Origin: Afifella marina DSM 2698
GTDB taxonomy: Bacteria; Pseudomonadota; Alphaproteobacteria; Rhizobiales; Afifellaceae
Length of the DNA stretch: 64,000 nt
Assembly (NCBI RefSeq): GCF_900102695.1
Contig: NZ_FMVW01000005.1
Coordinates: forward strand, 186,001-250,000
Direction of reading: 5' to 3'
Made by a program: the position numbers and the translations under genes. Below are positions 8,314 through 17,905 of the stretch, one piece after another. The notes beneath the pieces are model-generated. The model was not told the origin of the DNA, made no database searches, and worked only from the letters and a program-made list of their open reading frames with translations. How positions within the stretch are numbered: the stretch's first letter is position 1; every line of letters starts with the position of its first letter.

Positions 8314-9848
8314 TGTTGTGTTCTCTCCGTCGCCTCTTTCACCGCTATCTGCGCCGGGAAGACGGTTCCGTTGCGCCGCTGATCGGGTTCTCGGCGCTCG
8401 GGCTGATCGCCCTGATGGGCTTTGCCGTCGATGTCGGGCGCGCGCAGTTCGTTCAGGCGAAGCTCCTGAATGCCGCCGATGCCGGCGGGCTTGCGGCCGG
8501 ATCGCGGATCAACTCGACCAATGTGCAGGAAGAGGTGGAGCAGTTCGTCCGGGCGAACTTTCCCGACGGCTATGCGGATGCCCATATCGTCGACGTCAAG
8601 GCCTCGGTGAATGCGGCGCAGACCACGATCACCGTGAATGCCTCGGCGAAGGTGCCGACCACGTTCATGCGCCTCCTCGGCTTCAAGTCGCTGACGGTGA
8701 GCGCCTATTCGGAGGTCACGCGCGAGATGGGCGGGCTCGAAGTCGTGATGGTGCTCGACAATACGGGCTCGATGTTGGGTACGAAGCTTTCGTCTTTGAA
8801 AAATGCCGCTAACGAACTGATTAATATATTGTTTGGAGACGATTCAGTCGGCCAAAATCTTTATGTTGGTTTGGTGCCCTTCTCGCAGGCCGTCAACATT
8901 GGTCCGGCCAATTCATCATGGCTTAGCCCTGATCCGAGCACGAAAGACTTTGCTCAATCCGAAGGATATCATTGGAACGGATGTGTTGAGGCTCGCCCCG
9001 ACGGAGAAGATGTGACTGATACTCCGCCCACGCGCGGCAATGAGTACCTATTCGCACCTTATTGGTGGCCTTATCCAACGAATTATTCGTCTACCAAACG
9101 CAATGAAACTGTGAACAATTGGGCGCGATCTATAACCACGCCAGGGGCATGTACCCGCCGTTGCGTAGAATATTTTTGGTTTATTTGTACTAAATATGAA
9201 GAGACGTGCGAACCTGATGATGTAGATGTTATCTACAATACTCCTTTTAATGAAGATTTTGGACCAAACAAAAACTGTCCTCAGGAGCTTACGCCTATGA
9301 CCTCTTCTAAACAGTCGATACTCGGAGCTATTAATTCAATGAAGGCTGTGGGCGGTACTCATATCAATCTCGGCGCGGTGTGGGGTTGGAGAATGCTTTC
9401 CCCAAGCTGGCGTGGTCTCTGGGGAGGTGACATGGCTGCCCATGGCTTACCGCTCGACTATGATAACGAGCTGATGGATAAGGCCGTTATTATCATGACA
9501 GATGGCCAGAATACCGAATATGGAAAACAGAATTCAAATCCCGATGTTTATTTTTATTCGGCTTATAAAACGTTGCCCGATGACATGTTAGGCACAACCT
9601 GGGACGCCAATGCGGCCGCAGGCGAGCTGGACGATCGTCTCGAAGCCGTATGTACTTCGATGAAGAACGCTGGTATTTTGGTTTATACTATTGCTTTTGG
9701 TAGTGATGTCGACAACTCAACCAAGTCAATGATGCGGCGTTGTGCCACCCAGTCTGAATACTTCTTTGATTCTCCATCGAGCTCGGAACTCACCACTGCG
9801 TTCAAACAGATCGGCGACTCCCTTTCCGAACTTCGTGTCAGTCGTTGA
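8313..9848 (+). CDS. TadG-like protein with von Willebrand A domain
   Basis: A 511-residue TadG-type protein. Its N-terminus reads REDGSVAPLIGFSALGLIALMGFAVD, the Tad-type helix that tethers it to the membrane. A VWA domain follows, with MIDAS elements DNTGSM (residues 149-154), GGTHINLG and IMTDGQN, which together would bind a metal ion. It probably takes part in pilus assembly or adhesion. The region between MIDAS elements is Cys- and Trp-rich. Start ATG 8313 overlaps the previous stop as TGATG and has GGGA upstream; ATG 8304 is also in frame. The first ~470 bases are GC-rich, while the VWA part is markedly AT-richer, as if assembled from two sources. Confidence 0.85.
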   Translation: MLCSLRRLFHRYLRREDGSVAPLIGFSALGLIALMGFAVDVGRAQFVQAKLLNAADAGGLAAGSRINSTNVQEEVEQFVRANFPDGYADAHIVDVKASVNAAQTTITVNASAKVPTTFMRLLGFKSLTVSAYSEVTREMGGLEVVMVLDNTGSMLGTKLSSLKNAANELINILFGDDSVGQNLYVGLVPFSQAVNIGPANSSWLSPDPSTKDFAQSEGYHWNGCVEARPDGEDVTDTPPTRGNEYLFAPYWWPYPTNYSSTKRNETVNNWARSITTPGACTRRCVEYFWFICTKYEETCEPDDVDVIYNTPFNEDFGPNKNCPQELTPMTSSKQSILGAINSMKAVGGTHINLGAVWGWRMLSPSWRGLWGGDMAAHGLPLDYDNELMDKAVIIMTDGQNTEYGKQNSNPDVYFYSAYKTLPDDMLGTTWDANAAAGELDDRLEAVCTSMKNAGILVYTIAFGSDVDNSTKSMMRRCATQSEYFFDSPSSSELTTAFKQIGDSLSELRVSR

Positions 9849-9936
9849 TCGGGGTTCGTTCGGCTCCGCCCGCGGGATTTCGAGTCGCTGCTGCCGGGGC
9901 GGTTGGGTGCGCCCCGCAGAAAGTCTTCGCAACGAC

Positions 9937-11085
9937 CTATTGCGGCACGGCGGGGCCGGGGCCGCGGCTTGGTGGTGAGGCGGGCCCGGTGGCGCCGCGG
10001 ATCATCATCAGCTCGTCGATGTTGTCGACGGTGATATAGCCGATGAAGCGGCCGCCTTCGGTGCGGCCGGCCAGGCTGATGCCGCCCTCCACGACGCCGA
10101 CCGCCGGCGCCATGCCGGCCTGGAGACGTTTCAGCGCATCGCTCAGGCGGGCGCGCGCGGCAATCACCGGAATATCGGTCGTCATGACATGCAGGACGGG
10201 GGCGTCCGGCCCTTCCGCTGCCAGCTTTTCGATCAGCGTCGCGCGCGTGAGGATGCCGCGCAGACGGCCGCTGCCATCGACGACCGGGAATTCGTGCTGT
10301 GTCGTGCGCAGAAGGAGTTCCGCCGCGTCGCCCAAGGTGGCGGAAGGGGCGAGGGATTCGAACTCGCTGATCATGGCATCGCGCACTCTGAGCCCGCGGG
10401 CGGCATCTTCGAGGCCGACGGAGCGCGCTTCCGCATTGCCGGCGAAGAAGATGAAGGCGGCGATGAGGAGGAGGATCGGATTGCCGTAAAGGGCGAGAAA
10501 GCCGAAGCCGACCGCAATGCCCTGGCCGATGCGCGCCGCCATCGTGGTGGCGGCCGGGCGGCTCAGCCTGAAGGAGAGGGCCGCGCGCAGGACGCGCCCG
10601 CCATCCATCGGGAAGGCCGGAATGAGATTGAAGAGGGCGAGGAAGAGATTGACGCCGGCAAGGCGTGCCAAAAAGCTCACCTGCGGATTGTCGAGCGAGG
10701 CGAGCGAGGCCGTATCGACGGCGCCGCCGAGCGCAAGGATCAAGATGGCGGCGATGACGATGTTGACGGCCGGGCCGGCGAGCGCGACGAGGATTTCCTC
10801 GCGCGGATTTTCCGGCATGCGTTCAAGGCGGGCGAGCCCGCCGATCGGCAGAAGCGTGATGTCGGGCGTCTTGATGCCGTAACGGCGCGCCGTCAGCGCG
10901 TGGCCGAATTCATGCGCCACCACGCAGGCGAAGATTGCCAGGATGAAGAGCACGCCGCCGATGGCGGCGGCAGCCCCGCCCATCTGGTAATGCGCAAAGC
11001 CGATCCACGCCAACAGAAGAAAGAAGGTGGCGTGGATGCGGATTTCCGAGCCGAAGAGCCGGCCGATGGGGAAGGACCAGGACAT
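9937..11085 (-). CDS. Site-2 protease family (M50) intramembrane metalloprotease with CBS domains
   Basis: A 382-residue polytopic membrane protease of the M50/S2P family. The zinc site is HEFGH at residues 58-62, with the third ligand in NLIPAFPMDGGRV (Asp161). About six membrane helices occupy the first ~215 residues. Two CBS modules follow at about 225-365 and presumably sense an adenine nucleotide or similar ligand. A proline-rich tail ends the protein. This M50-plus-CBS architecture matches the SpoIVFB-like group; its substrate in this organism is unknown. It is a single gene, convergent with the VWA gene and preceded by argG on the same strand. Confidence 0.92.
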   Translation of the reverse strand: MSWSFPIGRLFGSEIRIHATFFLLLAWIGFAHYQMGGAAAAIGGVLFILAIFACVVAHEFGHALTARRYGIKTPDITLLPIGGLARLERMPENPREEILVALAGPAVNIVIAAILILALGGAVDTASLASLDNPQVSFLARLAGVNLFLALFNLIPAFPMDGGRVLRAALSFRLSRPAATTMAARIGQGIAVGFGFLALYGNPILLLIAAFIFFAGNAEARSVGLEDAARGLRVRDAMISEFESLAPSATLGDAAELLLRTTQHEFPVVDGSGRLRGILTRATLIEKLAAEGPDAPVLHVMTTDIPVIAARARLSDALKRLQAGMAPAVGVVEGGISLAGRTEGGRFIGYITVDNIDELMMIRGATGPASPPSRGPGPAVPQ

Positions 11086-11138
11086 GACGAATAGATGGTC
11101 CCGGTCCCTTCAAATTGCAAAGAAATGCGGGCTTTCCG

Positions 11139-12359
<1,221 letters not shown>

Positions 12360-12472
12360 GGAAATCCGCTTGTTGCGCAGGGTTATGATCGGCCGCGCAC
12401 TATAGGCCGGGTGCGGTGCGGTGCAAGACGTGAGGCGCCGGCTTGATGTCGATGAAGACGCGGCCTGCGGCC

Positions 12473-13300
12473 TTATGTGCGGGTGGAGAAGACGAACCGC
12501 GCCGCCGCGTTGAGCCTGCGCCCGAGAGTGGTGAGGGCGGCGGTGACCCCGCGATCGATCTCGGGTTGGAACCGGTAGAGCACCGGCAGGCGCAAAACGA
12601 TCATGACGAGGAAGGTGACGAGCCAGGCGACGAGGATGTCGCTCAAGAAATGCCCGCCCATGGCGAGGCGCGTCCACGAGACGATGAGGAGAAGCGCGAA
12701 AGTCGCGAGGAAGACGGGCAGGCGCCAGGCCCTCGGCACGACGAAGACGAGCGCGATCAGCCAGAAGGCGGAGGCGGCTTCGCCGGAGGCGAAAGAGCAG
12801 TTGGAATGACAGGTGCCGGAGAGATCGCCGACCCGGGCGAACACCTCTTCGCCGCCGAATTCGAAGAGGTGGCGCGGGCGCGGGCGCGCCGAGAAGGTCT
12901 TGAGAAGGCCGTTGACGAGAAGCCCCGGCCCAATCGCCAGGACGAGATAGAGGAAGACCGGCTTGTGCGGGCGCACGAGCATCGGCCTGTCCGGCCATAG
13001 AAGTCTGGCGAGGAAGGGCAGCCCGATGGCGATGCCGATAAAGATTTCGAGGCCGCGGCCGACATTGCGCCAGAAGGGCGGTGCGCCCGTCACCGTGAAC
13101 CCATGGCCGCTATCGAAGAAGAGCCTGGCGACGGCGAGATCGATGGCGGGAAAGGCGGCGAAGACGAGAAGGATCGCAAGAAGCGCGATGAGCGCCGTCA
13201 TCGTCGGGCGGCTTTTCACGAAGTCGATGGCGCCGGCCGCGGGCATCAGCCGCAAAACCGGCGCAAAAAACGGGTGGCGCGTGACAACGGCAAGAGGCAT
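12473..13300 (-). CDS. PAP2-superfamily lipid phosphatase-like protein
   Basis: A membrane protein of up to 275 residues with the PAP2 phosphatase layout. The KX6RP motif is KTFSARPRP (Lys134). The second motif reads FASGE (residues 170-174), where the classical motif is PSGH. The third motif [12 protein letters not shown] gives Arg211, His217 and Asp221. Family members dephosphorylate lipid phosphates such as undecaprenyl pyrophosphate, PGP or lipid A at the periplasmic face. The His-to-Glu change in motif 2 may alter or limit catalysis. Start choices are ATG 13300, ATG 13246 and ATG 13201; the last leaves more room for the divergent lysE promoter. Confidence 0.85.
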   Translation of the reverse strand: MPLAVVTRHPFFAPVLRLMPAAGAIDFVKSRPTMTALIALLAILLVFAAFPAIDLAVARLFFDSGHGFTVTGAPPFWRNVGRGLEIFIGIAIGLPFLARLLWPDRPMLVRPHKPVFLYLVLAIGPGLLVNGLLKTFSARPRPRHLFEFGGEEVFARVGDLSGTCHSNCSFASGEAASAFWLIALVFVVPRAWRLPVFLATFALLLIVSWTRLAMGGHFLSDILVAWLVTFLVMIVLRLPVLYRFQPEIDRGVTAALTTLGRRLNAAARFVFSTRT

Positions 13301-13324
13301 GAATGCGGTCCTCAGGAGACGCGT

Positions 13325-13966
13325 ATGGACTTTCTTCCTTCGCTGGCGGTCATCGCCACCTTCACCTTCGCGGCCGCCGTGCTCATCATTACGCCCGGCC
13401 CCGATATGACGCTGTTTCTCAGCCGCACGCTGACGCAGGGACGCGCGGCCGGACTTGCCGCCATGCTGGGCGCGACTTCGGGCCTCGTGGTGCACACGAT
13501 GCTCGCGGCCTTCGGGTTGTCGGCGCTCCTCGCCGCCTCGCCAAAGGCCTTCCTCGCGGTGAAGATTGTCGGAGCGCTCTATCTTCTCTACCTCGCGTTC
13601 CAGGCGATCCGCCACGGTTCGGCTTTGACCCTCGATACGAGCCTGCGCTCCAGACAGCCGCTCGTGAAGAGCTGGCTTGCAGGTTTCGGCATCAATCTCC
13701 TCAATCCGAAGATCGTTCTGTTCTTCGTGACCTTCCTGCCGCAATTCATTTCGGTAAACGACCCGCACGCCTCTGCCAAGCTGGCGTTTCTCGGATCTTA
13801 TTTCATCTGTCTCGGCGTTCCTTCCTGCGCAGCAATGGTGCTCGCGGCCGACCGCGTTTCCGGCACTTTGCGCCGTTCGCGCAAGATCTCGCGCGCGATC
13901 GACTGGCTGTGTGCCAGCATTTTCGGCGCCTTCGCCTTCCGCATCCTCCTGGCGCGCGGGCAATAA
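13325..13966 (+). CDS. LysE/RhtB family amino-acid exporter
   Basis: A 213-residue inner-membrane protein of the LysE family with about six hydrophobic segments. The hallmark N-terminal ITPGPDMTLFLSRTLTQGRAAG lies after the first helix, and the mid-protein NLLNPKIVLFFVTFLPQF is the second family signature. Members export basic or neutral amino acids or homoserine lactones; the substrate cannot be read from the sequence. AGGAG at 13314-13318 supports ATG 13325. It is divergent from the PAP2 gene, only 24 bases from that gene's longest start. Confidence 0.92.
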   Translation: MDFLPSLAVIATFTFAAAVLIITPGPDMTLFLSRTLTQGRAAGLAAMLGATSGLVVHTMLAAFGLSALLAASPKAFLAVKIVGALYLLYLAFQAIRHGSALTLDTSLRSRQPLVKSWLAGFGINLLNPKIVLFFVTFLPQFISVNDPHASAKLAFLGSYFICLGVPSCAAMVLAADRVSGTLRRSRKISRAIDWLCASIFGAFAFRILLARGQ

Positions 13967-13985
13967 GACGGTTGTGTCTGCGGCC

Positions 13986-14570
13986 ATGCGGAAAATTCCC
14001 GAGCTCTCGACGCCGCGCCTAACCTTGCGACCATTGCGGATCGATGACGCTGGCGCCATTCAGAGCAGATTTCCGCAGTTTGAAATCGTCCGCTATCTGA
14101 ACGCGGTGGTGCCGTGGCCCTATCCCGAGGACGGGGCGCTCACCTATCTCCGCGACGTGGCGCTGCCGGCGATCGAGGCCGGGCGCGAATGGCACTGGAC
14201 GCTGCGCCCGAAAGTGGGGCTGGACGAGCTGATCGGCGTGATCAGTCTGAAGCGGGACAGCGGCGACGATCATCGCGGCTTCTGGCTGGCACCCGAATGG
14301 CAAGGGCAGGGCTTGATGAACGAGGCGGCCGAGGCCGTCAGCGCGTTCTGGTTTGAAACGCTCGGCGAGCCGGTGCTGCGTGTTTCCAAGGCGGTCGCGA
14401 ACCAACGCTCCAGGCGTATCTCTGCGCGCGGCGGCATGCGCCTCGTCGCGGTGACGGAGCGCAATTTCGTCAGCGGCCGGCTGCCCTCGGAGGTCTGGGA
14501 AATCACGCGCGAGGAATGGCGTGCGCAGCGCCAGAAGGCGACGCACGAAGAAGGTCGAGAGAGAGGCTAG
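13986..14570 (+). CDS. GNAT family acetyltransferase (RimJ/RimL type)
   Basis: A 194-residue acetyltransferase that begins with the RimJ/RimL-like pattern ELSTPRLTLRPLRIDDA. The acetyl-CoA loop is WLAPEWQGQGLMNEAAEA, and the conserved VANQRSRRISARGGMRL segment follows. Such enzymes acetylate protein N-termini, amino acids or antibiotics; this substrate is unknown. ATG 13986 gives the family N-terminus and lies 20 bases after lysE, which suggests co-transcription. Its stop overlaps the stop of the convergent dehydrogenase gene by four bases. Confidence 0.88.
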   Translation: MRKIPELSTPRLTLRPLRIDDAGAIQSRFPQFEIVRYLNAVVPWPYPEDGALTYLRDVALPAIEAGREWHWTLRPKVGLDELIGVISLKRDSGDDHRGFWLAPEWQGQGLMNEAAEAVSAFWFETLGEPVLRVSKAVANQRSRRISARGGMRLVAVTERNFVSGRLPSEVWEITREEWRAQRQKATHEEGRERG

Positions 14571-15448
14571 TTCTGTCTGCCGGCATCCTTTGCCGCGAGC
14601 GCGCCCATGGCCGACCAGTCGAGGTTTTCTCCGCCATGGGCGAGAAGCCGCAGGAAGCGGTCGTGCAAGAGGCTTGCGATCGGCAGGGGAACGTTCAGGG
14701 CATCGCCCGCCTGTAAGGCGAGATCGACGTCCTTCTTGCCGAGGGGTGCTGCGAAGCCGGCCGGCTCGAACTTCTCCTCCACGATGAGGCCGCCATAGGT
14801 CTGGTAGACGGGGGCGCCGAAAATCGTCGAGGTGAGAAGCTCCAGATAGGCTTTCTTGTCGATGCCGCCTTTGTCGACGAGGGCGATCGCCTCGCCGAGG
14901 GATTCAATCACCGAGGCGATGAGGAAATTTCCGGAGAGTTTTACGAGGCTTGCGCCCTTCGGCACCTCGGATATGGCGAAGGTGCGCTGGCCGATCGCGT
15001 CGAAGAGCGGTTTGGCCTTTTCGATCGCGGCCTCGGCGCCGCCGGCGACGACGAAGAGCTTGCCGGCGGCGGCCATTTCCGGACGCCCGAAGACGGGCGC
15101 TGAAAGAAACGCCTGGCCTTTTTCGGCATGGGACGCGGCAAGGCGCTCCGCCATCGCGACGCTGATCGTGCTCGACGAGATATGGAGCGCGCCCTTGGAG
15201 AGGTTTTCCAGGATGCCGTCGGTGCCGTCGACGATTCCTGCGAGCGCCTTGTCGTCCGGCAGCATGGTGAAGACGGCTTCGCCGCGGCAGGCGTCGGCGA
15301 TCGTCTCAGCGACGGTTGCACTATCTCCGGCAAGGGCTTCCGCCTTGGAACGCGTGCGGTTGTAGAGCGTGACCTGGTGACCGGCGGCGATGAGGTTTTT
15401 CGCCATGCCGGTGCCCATCTGGCCCAATCCGATGAAGCCGATTTTCAT
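14567..15448 (-). CDS. NAD(P)-dependent beta-hydroxyacid dehydrogenase family oxidoreductase
   Basis: A 293-residue enzyme of the 3-hydroxyisobutyrate / glyoxylate-succinic semialdehyde reductase family. The Rossmann motif GLGQMG is at residues 7-12. Asn30-Arg31-Thr32 after the second strand favours NADP(H). The catalytic lysine is in VKLSGNFLIAS (Lys170, Asn174). The substrate-binding SAPVFGRPEMAAAGKL segment replaces the more common DAPVSGG. It could reduce aldehydes such as glyoxylate or succinic semialdehyde; the exact substrate is not resolved. It is a single gene. Confidence 0.9.
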   Translation of the reverse strand: MKIGFIGLGQMGTGMAKNLIAAGHQVTLYNRTRSKAEALAGDSATVAETIADACRGEAVFTMLPDDKALAGIVDGTDGILENLSKGALHISSSTISVAMAERLAASHAEKGQAFLSAPVFGRPEMAAAGKLFVVAGGAEAAIEKAKPLFDAIGQRTFAISEVPKGASLVKLSGNFLIASVIESLGEAIALVDKGGIDKKAYLELLTSTIFGAPVYQTYGGLIVEEKFEPAGFAAPLGKKDVDLALQAGDALNVPLPIASLLHDRFLRLLAHGGENLDWSAMGALAAKDAGRQN

Positions 15449-15620
15449 GTTCGAGCCTTTCCGTGCGTCGCTGATGCGGGGATGATGCCGAGGCGTCCGT
15501 GCGTGCGCCTATCTGGCCGTGCGCCTTTATCTGGAGCGGGGAGGCGGACTGCCAACGCCGCCCATGATCGGTGAGGATGACTGGCGCGAATGACCGGCGC
15601 TGCCTGACGGCATCGCGACA

Positions 15621-16562
15621 TCAGCTCATGCGGGGATCAGGTGCGTCTGCGGCCGCCCTCTCCGGGCGGAGCGCCGCCTCTTCCTGCAGACGGCTCACGA
15701 TCCAATCGCGAAAGGCGCGCACCTTGCGGGGCGGACGGCGGGTCTCGGGATAGACGAGGTAATAGGCCCAGTTGGAGGAGGCGGCGAGGGGAAAAGGCTG
15801 AACGAGGCGCCCCGCCGCCATCTCCTCGCGGAAAAAGGCCGGTTCGAGAATCGCGACGCCCTGGCCGGCAATGGCCGCGCGGGCGGCGAGATGCTGGGAC
15901 AGAAGATGCAGGCCCGAACGTTCCTCGATGTCGCCGGCCTCGATACCGGCGAGGCGGAACCAGTCCGTCCACCAGGAATCCGACGGATCGATCAAGGGAA
16001 GATCGAGAAGGTCTTCGGGCTTCGGCGCAGGGCCGAGACGCGCGGCGAGCGCCGGGCTCATCATCGGCGAGAAGGCGATGTCGCGCAGCTTGTGGCTGGT
16101 GAGGCCCGGCCAGTCGCCGCGGCCTGCCCGGACGCCGACATCCACGGCATCGCGGGCGAAATTCGTGAAATGATTGCTCGTCTCCAGGCGCACCGCGATT
16201 TCAGGGTGGGCGAGCTGGAAGATGCCGAGCCGGGGTACGAGCCAGGTCGCGGCAAAGGTGATGACAGCGCTGACCGAAAGAATGCCCTCGTTGGAGGTGG
16301 CAAGGGCGGAAAAGCTCTCGCGCAGACCGTCGAAGGCCCGCTGCACGGCGGGCGCGAGCCGTGCGCCCGCCTCCGTCAGCTCGACGCCACGGGCCCGGCG
16401 CACGAAGAGGTGCGTGCCGAGACGCTCTTCCAGAAGCTTGATCTGATAGCTGACGGCGGCCTGCGTCATGGCGAGCTCTTCAGCGGCCGCCGTGAAGTTC
16501 AGATGCCTCGAGGCGGCTTCGAAAACGCGGATCGCGGTTACGGGAGGAAGCGATAAAGGCAT
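15621..16562 (-). CDS. LysR-family transcriptional regulator, GcvA-like
   Basis: A 313-residue LTTR with the N-terminal winged helix-turn-helix (FTAAAEELAMTQAAVSYQIKLLEERLG, about residues 23-49) and a periplasmic-binding-protein-like effector domain. The first residues, MPLSLPPVTAIRVFEAASRH, and LFVRRARGVELTEAG are typical of the GcvA branch. It is divergent from a DUF1127 gene 91 bases away, a pairing common in rhizobia, and may control that gene and its own expression. The effector is unknown. The C-terminus is a 25-residue Ala/Glu/Arg-rich tail. Confidence 0.9.
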   Translation of the reverse strand: MPLSLPPVTAIRVFEAASRHLNFTAAAEELAMTQAAVSYQIKLLEERLGTHLFVRRARGVELTEAGARLAPAVQRAFDGLRESFSALATSNEGILSVSAVITFAATWLVPRLGIFQLAHPEIAVRLETSNHFTNFARDAVDVGVRAGRGDWPGLTSHKLRDIAFSPMMSPALAARLGPAPKPEDLLDLPLIDPSDSWWTDWFRLAGIEAGDIEERSGLHLLSQHLAARAAIAGQGVAILEPAFFREEMAAGRLVQPFPLAASSNWAYYLVYPETRRPPRKVRAFRDWIVSRLQEEAALRPERAAADAPDPRMS

Positions 16563-16653
16563 AAAGACACCTTATTACGGACCGCCGATTATTGGTTGGA
16601 TCGCGGTGCGGAGCAAGCGCTAGACATGGGCATCACATCAGGAGATGCCGGCG

Positions 16654-16848
16654 ATGTCCGTTCAAACGCTCACCGGCGGGCGCCCGGTTCGGCGCGTCCG
16701 CTGGGTTGGTTTGCTCATGCGAAAATTAATGGCTTGGCGGCAGAAGCAGGCCTTGCTCGATCTCGACGACATGCCGGAGGCGCGGTTGCGCGATCTCGGC
16801 TTTCTCGACGGGCGGGCGCACGCGCCGCGCAATCCGATGCGCGATTGA
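16654..16848 (+). CDS. DUF1127 small protein
   Basis: A 64-residue Arg-rich protein of the DUF1127 (YjiS-like) family. The core LMAWRQKQALLDLDDMPEARLRDLGF matches the family pattern W-x4-R-x2-L-x3-D-x-RLLRDIGL. Small DUF1127 proteins in alphaproteobacteria have been linked to RNA turnover and phosphate or carbon adaptation. GGAG at 16641-16644 sits 9 bases before ATG 16654, which makes this a better start than ATG 16645. It is divergent from the GcvA-like regulator. Confidence 0.88.
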   Translation: MSVQTLTGGRPVRRVRWVGLLMRKLMAWRQKQALLDLDDMPEARLRDLGFLDGRAHAPRNPMRD

Positions 16849-16889
16849 GGGGGGTGAGGGCGTGCTCCGCCCTGCGCGTCCGGAGGCCT

Positions 16890-17426
16890 TCAGGCCGCGA
16901 GCGGGTAGGCTTCTTCCATGATGTAGGGTCCGCCGCCTCTGGAATCGCGCGAGGAGAGAAGCACGAAACGCCCGACCTCGAAGGGCGGCGTGCGGAAATC
17001 GCCGCGCAGCGCCAGATAGGCGGCCACATCACCCTGGCTCGCCGTCTTGAGGCGCGCGAGCGTCACATGCGGGCTGAATTTGCGCCGGTCTGGATCGAGG
17101 CCGAGACGCTGCAGCCGGCGTTCCAGGTCCGCCTGCAATTCGCGAAGCTTGTCGCCGGCGGAGACGCCCGCCCAGACCGAATGGGGCTTGCGCCCGCCAA
17201 ACGTGCCGAGGCCCGACAAGGAGAGTTCGAAACCCGGCCGGCTCACCTGCGCCAGCGTGCCCGCGACCTCGTTCGCGGTGCGGTGGTCGACATCACCGAT
17301 GAAGCGCAGCGTGATGTGGTAGTTCTCCGGATCGATCCAGCGCGCCCCGGGCAGGCCGCCGCGCAGCAGGGACAGCGAGAAGGCGATGTCGGAGGGAAGC
17401 TCGAGCGCCGTGAAGAGGCGGGGCAT
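16890..17426 (-). CDS. thpR: RNA 2',3'-cyclic phosphodiesterase
   Basis: A 178-residue member of the 2H phosphoesterase superfamily (LigT/ThpR). The two catalytic HxTx motifs are HITL at residues 37-40 and HVTL at 120-123, separated by the usual ~80 residues. It opens 2',3'-cyclic phosphates on RNA ends and can ligate tRNA halves in vitro. ATG 17426 (MPRLFTALELP) is the family start, although the frame is open further upstream. It is convergent with the DUF1127 gene. Confidence 0.92.
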   Translation of the reverse strand: MPRLFTALELPSDIAFSLSLLRGGLPGARWIDPENYHITLRFIGDVDHRTANEVAGTLAQVSRPGFELSLSGLGTFGGRKPHSVWAGVSAGDKLRELQADLERRLQRLGLDPDRRKFSPHVTLARLKTASQGDVAAYLALRGDFRTPPFEVGRFVLLSSRDSRGGGPYIMEEAYPLAA

Positions 17427-17593
17427 GACGGTCTCCCATGCGGGGCCCTCGGGCCGGTTCGGCAGCGCCTTGCGAATCACGCATGGGCACCGCGACTGCT
17501 CCCTATTCTAGGGCCAGATGGGGAAAGGAAAGAAGAGGACCGAAAAGACCTGTCCGTGACGCCATGCCCGATCTCAGAGACGGACAGGGCAAA

Positions 17594-17627
17594 GCCCGGA
17601 CAAGAAAAAGGCCCGGACAAGAAAAAG
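17594..17627 (+). repeat. Two tandem 17-bp repeats
   Basis: The unit GCCCGGACAAGAAAAAG occurs twice with no spacer (17594-17610 and 17611-17627), then continues as a partial third copy, GCCGGAC. The end of the array overlaps the adjacent terminator-like hairpin. Confidence 0.9.
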
Positions 17628-17645
17628 GCCGGACTGACCGGCCTT
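17622..17645 (-). terminator. Minus-strand intrinsic terminator-like hairpin
   Basis: AAGGCCGG (17625-17632) and CCGGCCTT (17638-17645) form a perfect 8-bp stem around a 5-base loop. On the minus strand the stem runs straight into a T-run (complement of the A-run at 17622-17626). No coding gene is found upstream on that strand within 200 bases. Confidence 0.6.
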
Positions 17646-17905
17646 GAAGGTGTTACCTCTGGGGGATTGAACCTACTCGGAACAATATTCGGCGGAACCG
17701 GAGTTCGGGGGCTGGGGGCGAACCGTCGCCCCGGCTCCGTCGAATTATCTGAGGCAGTGTCAAAGTCGCTTTCCAGAGTGGCGTGCGAAGGGCTGAATTC
17801 CGGCGACAATATGAAATTTCTTTCCCGCAGCACGACGTTCAACCAATCTAGCCTTGCCTGCCTGGCGTGATTGCCGCTTTAATGAACGGCCATCAGGAGG
17901 CTTGC

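Larger units (their letters stand above)
17427..17905. other. Structured intergenic region without a recognised gene
   Basis: About 480 bases with no supported coding gene. It contains a 17-bp tandem repeat (17594-17627), a minus-strand terminator-like hairpin (17622-17645) and a perfect 7-bp stem-loop (17715-17732). The open frames here have unnatural composition and no family match. A small RNA transcribed leftward from about 17850 to the hairpin would fit, but no known RNA family is recognised. Confidence 0.4.

Noticed and set aside
10189-11094. 301-codon open frame opposite the site-2 protease gene
   Set aside because: Antisense shadow of a gene with intact catalytic motifs; its translation is low-complexity Glu/Arg/Gly.
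17661-17673. Sequence resembling a tRNA T-loop on the minus strand (GGTTCAATCC)
   Set aside because: The flanking bases cannot form the five-pair T stem, and no acceptor, D or anticodon arms fit around it.
17477-17842. 121-codon open frame on the minus strand
   Set aside because: Ser/Pro-rich translation without a family match. It runs through the terminator-like hairpin and tandem repeat, which argues against a coding role.
17427-17905. Possible tmRNA or other known structural RNA
   Set aside because: No tag-peptide reading frame, no acceptor-stem ends and no SRP, RNase P or 6S signature was found.
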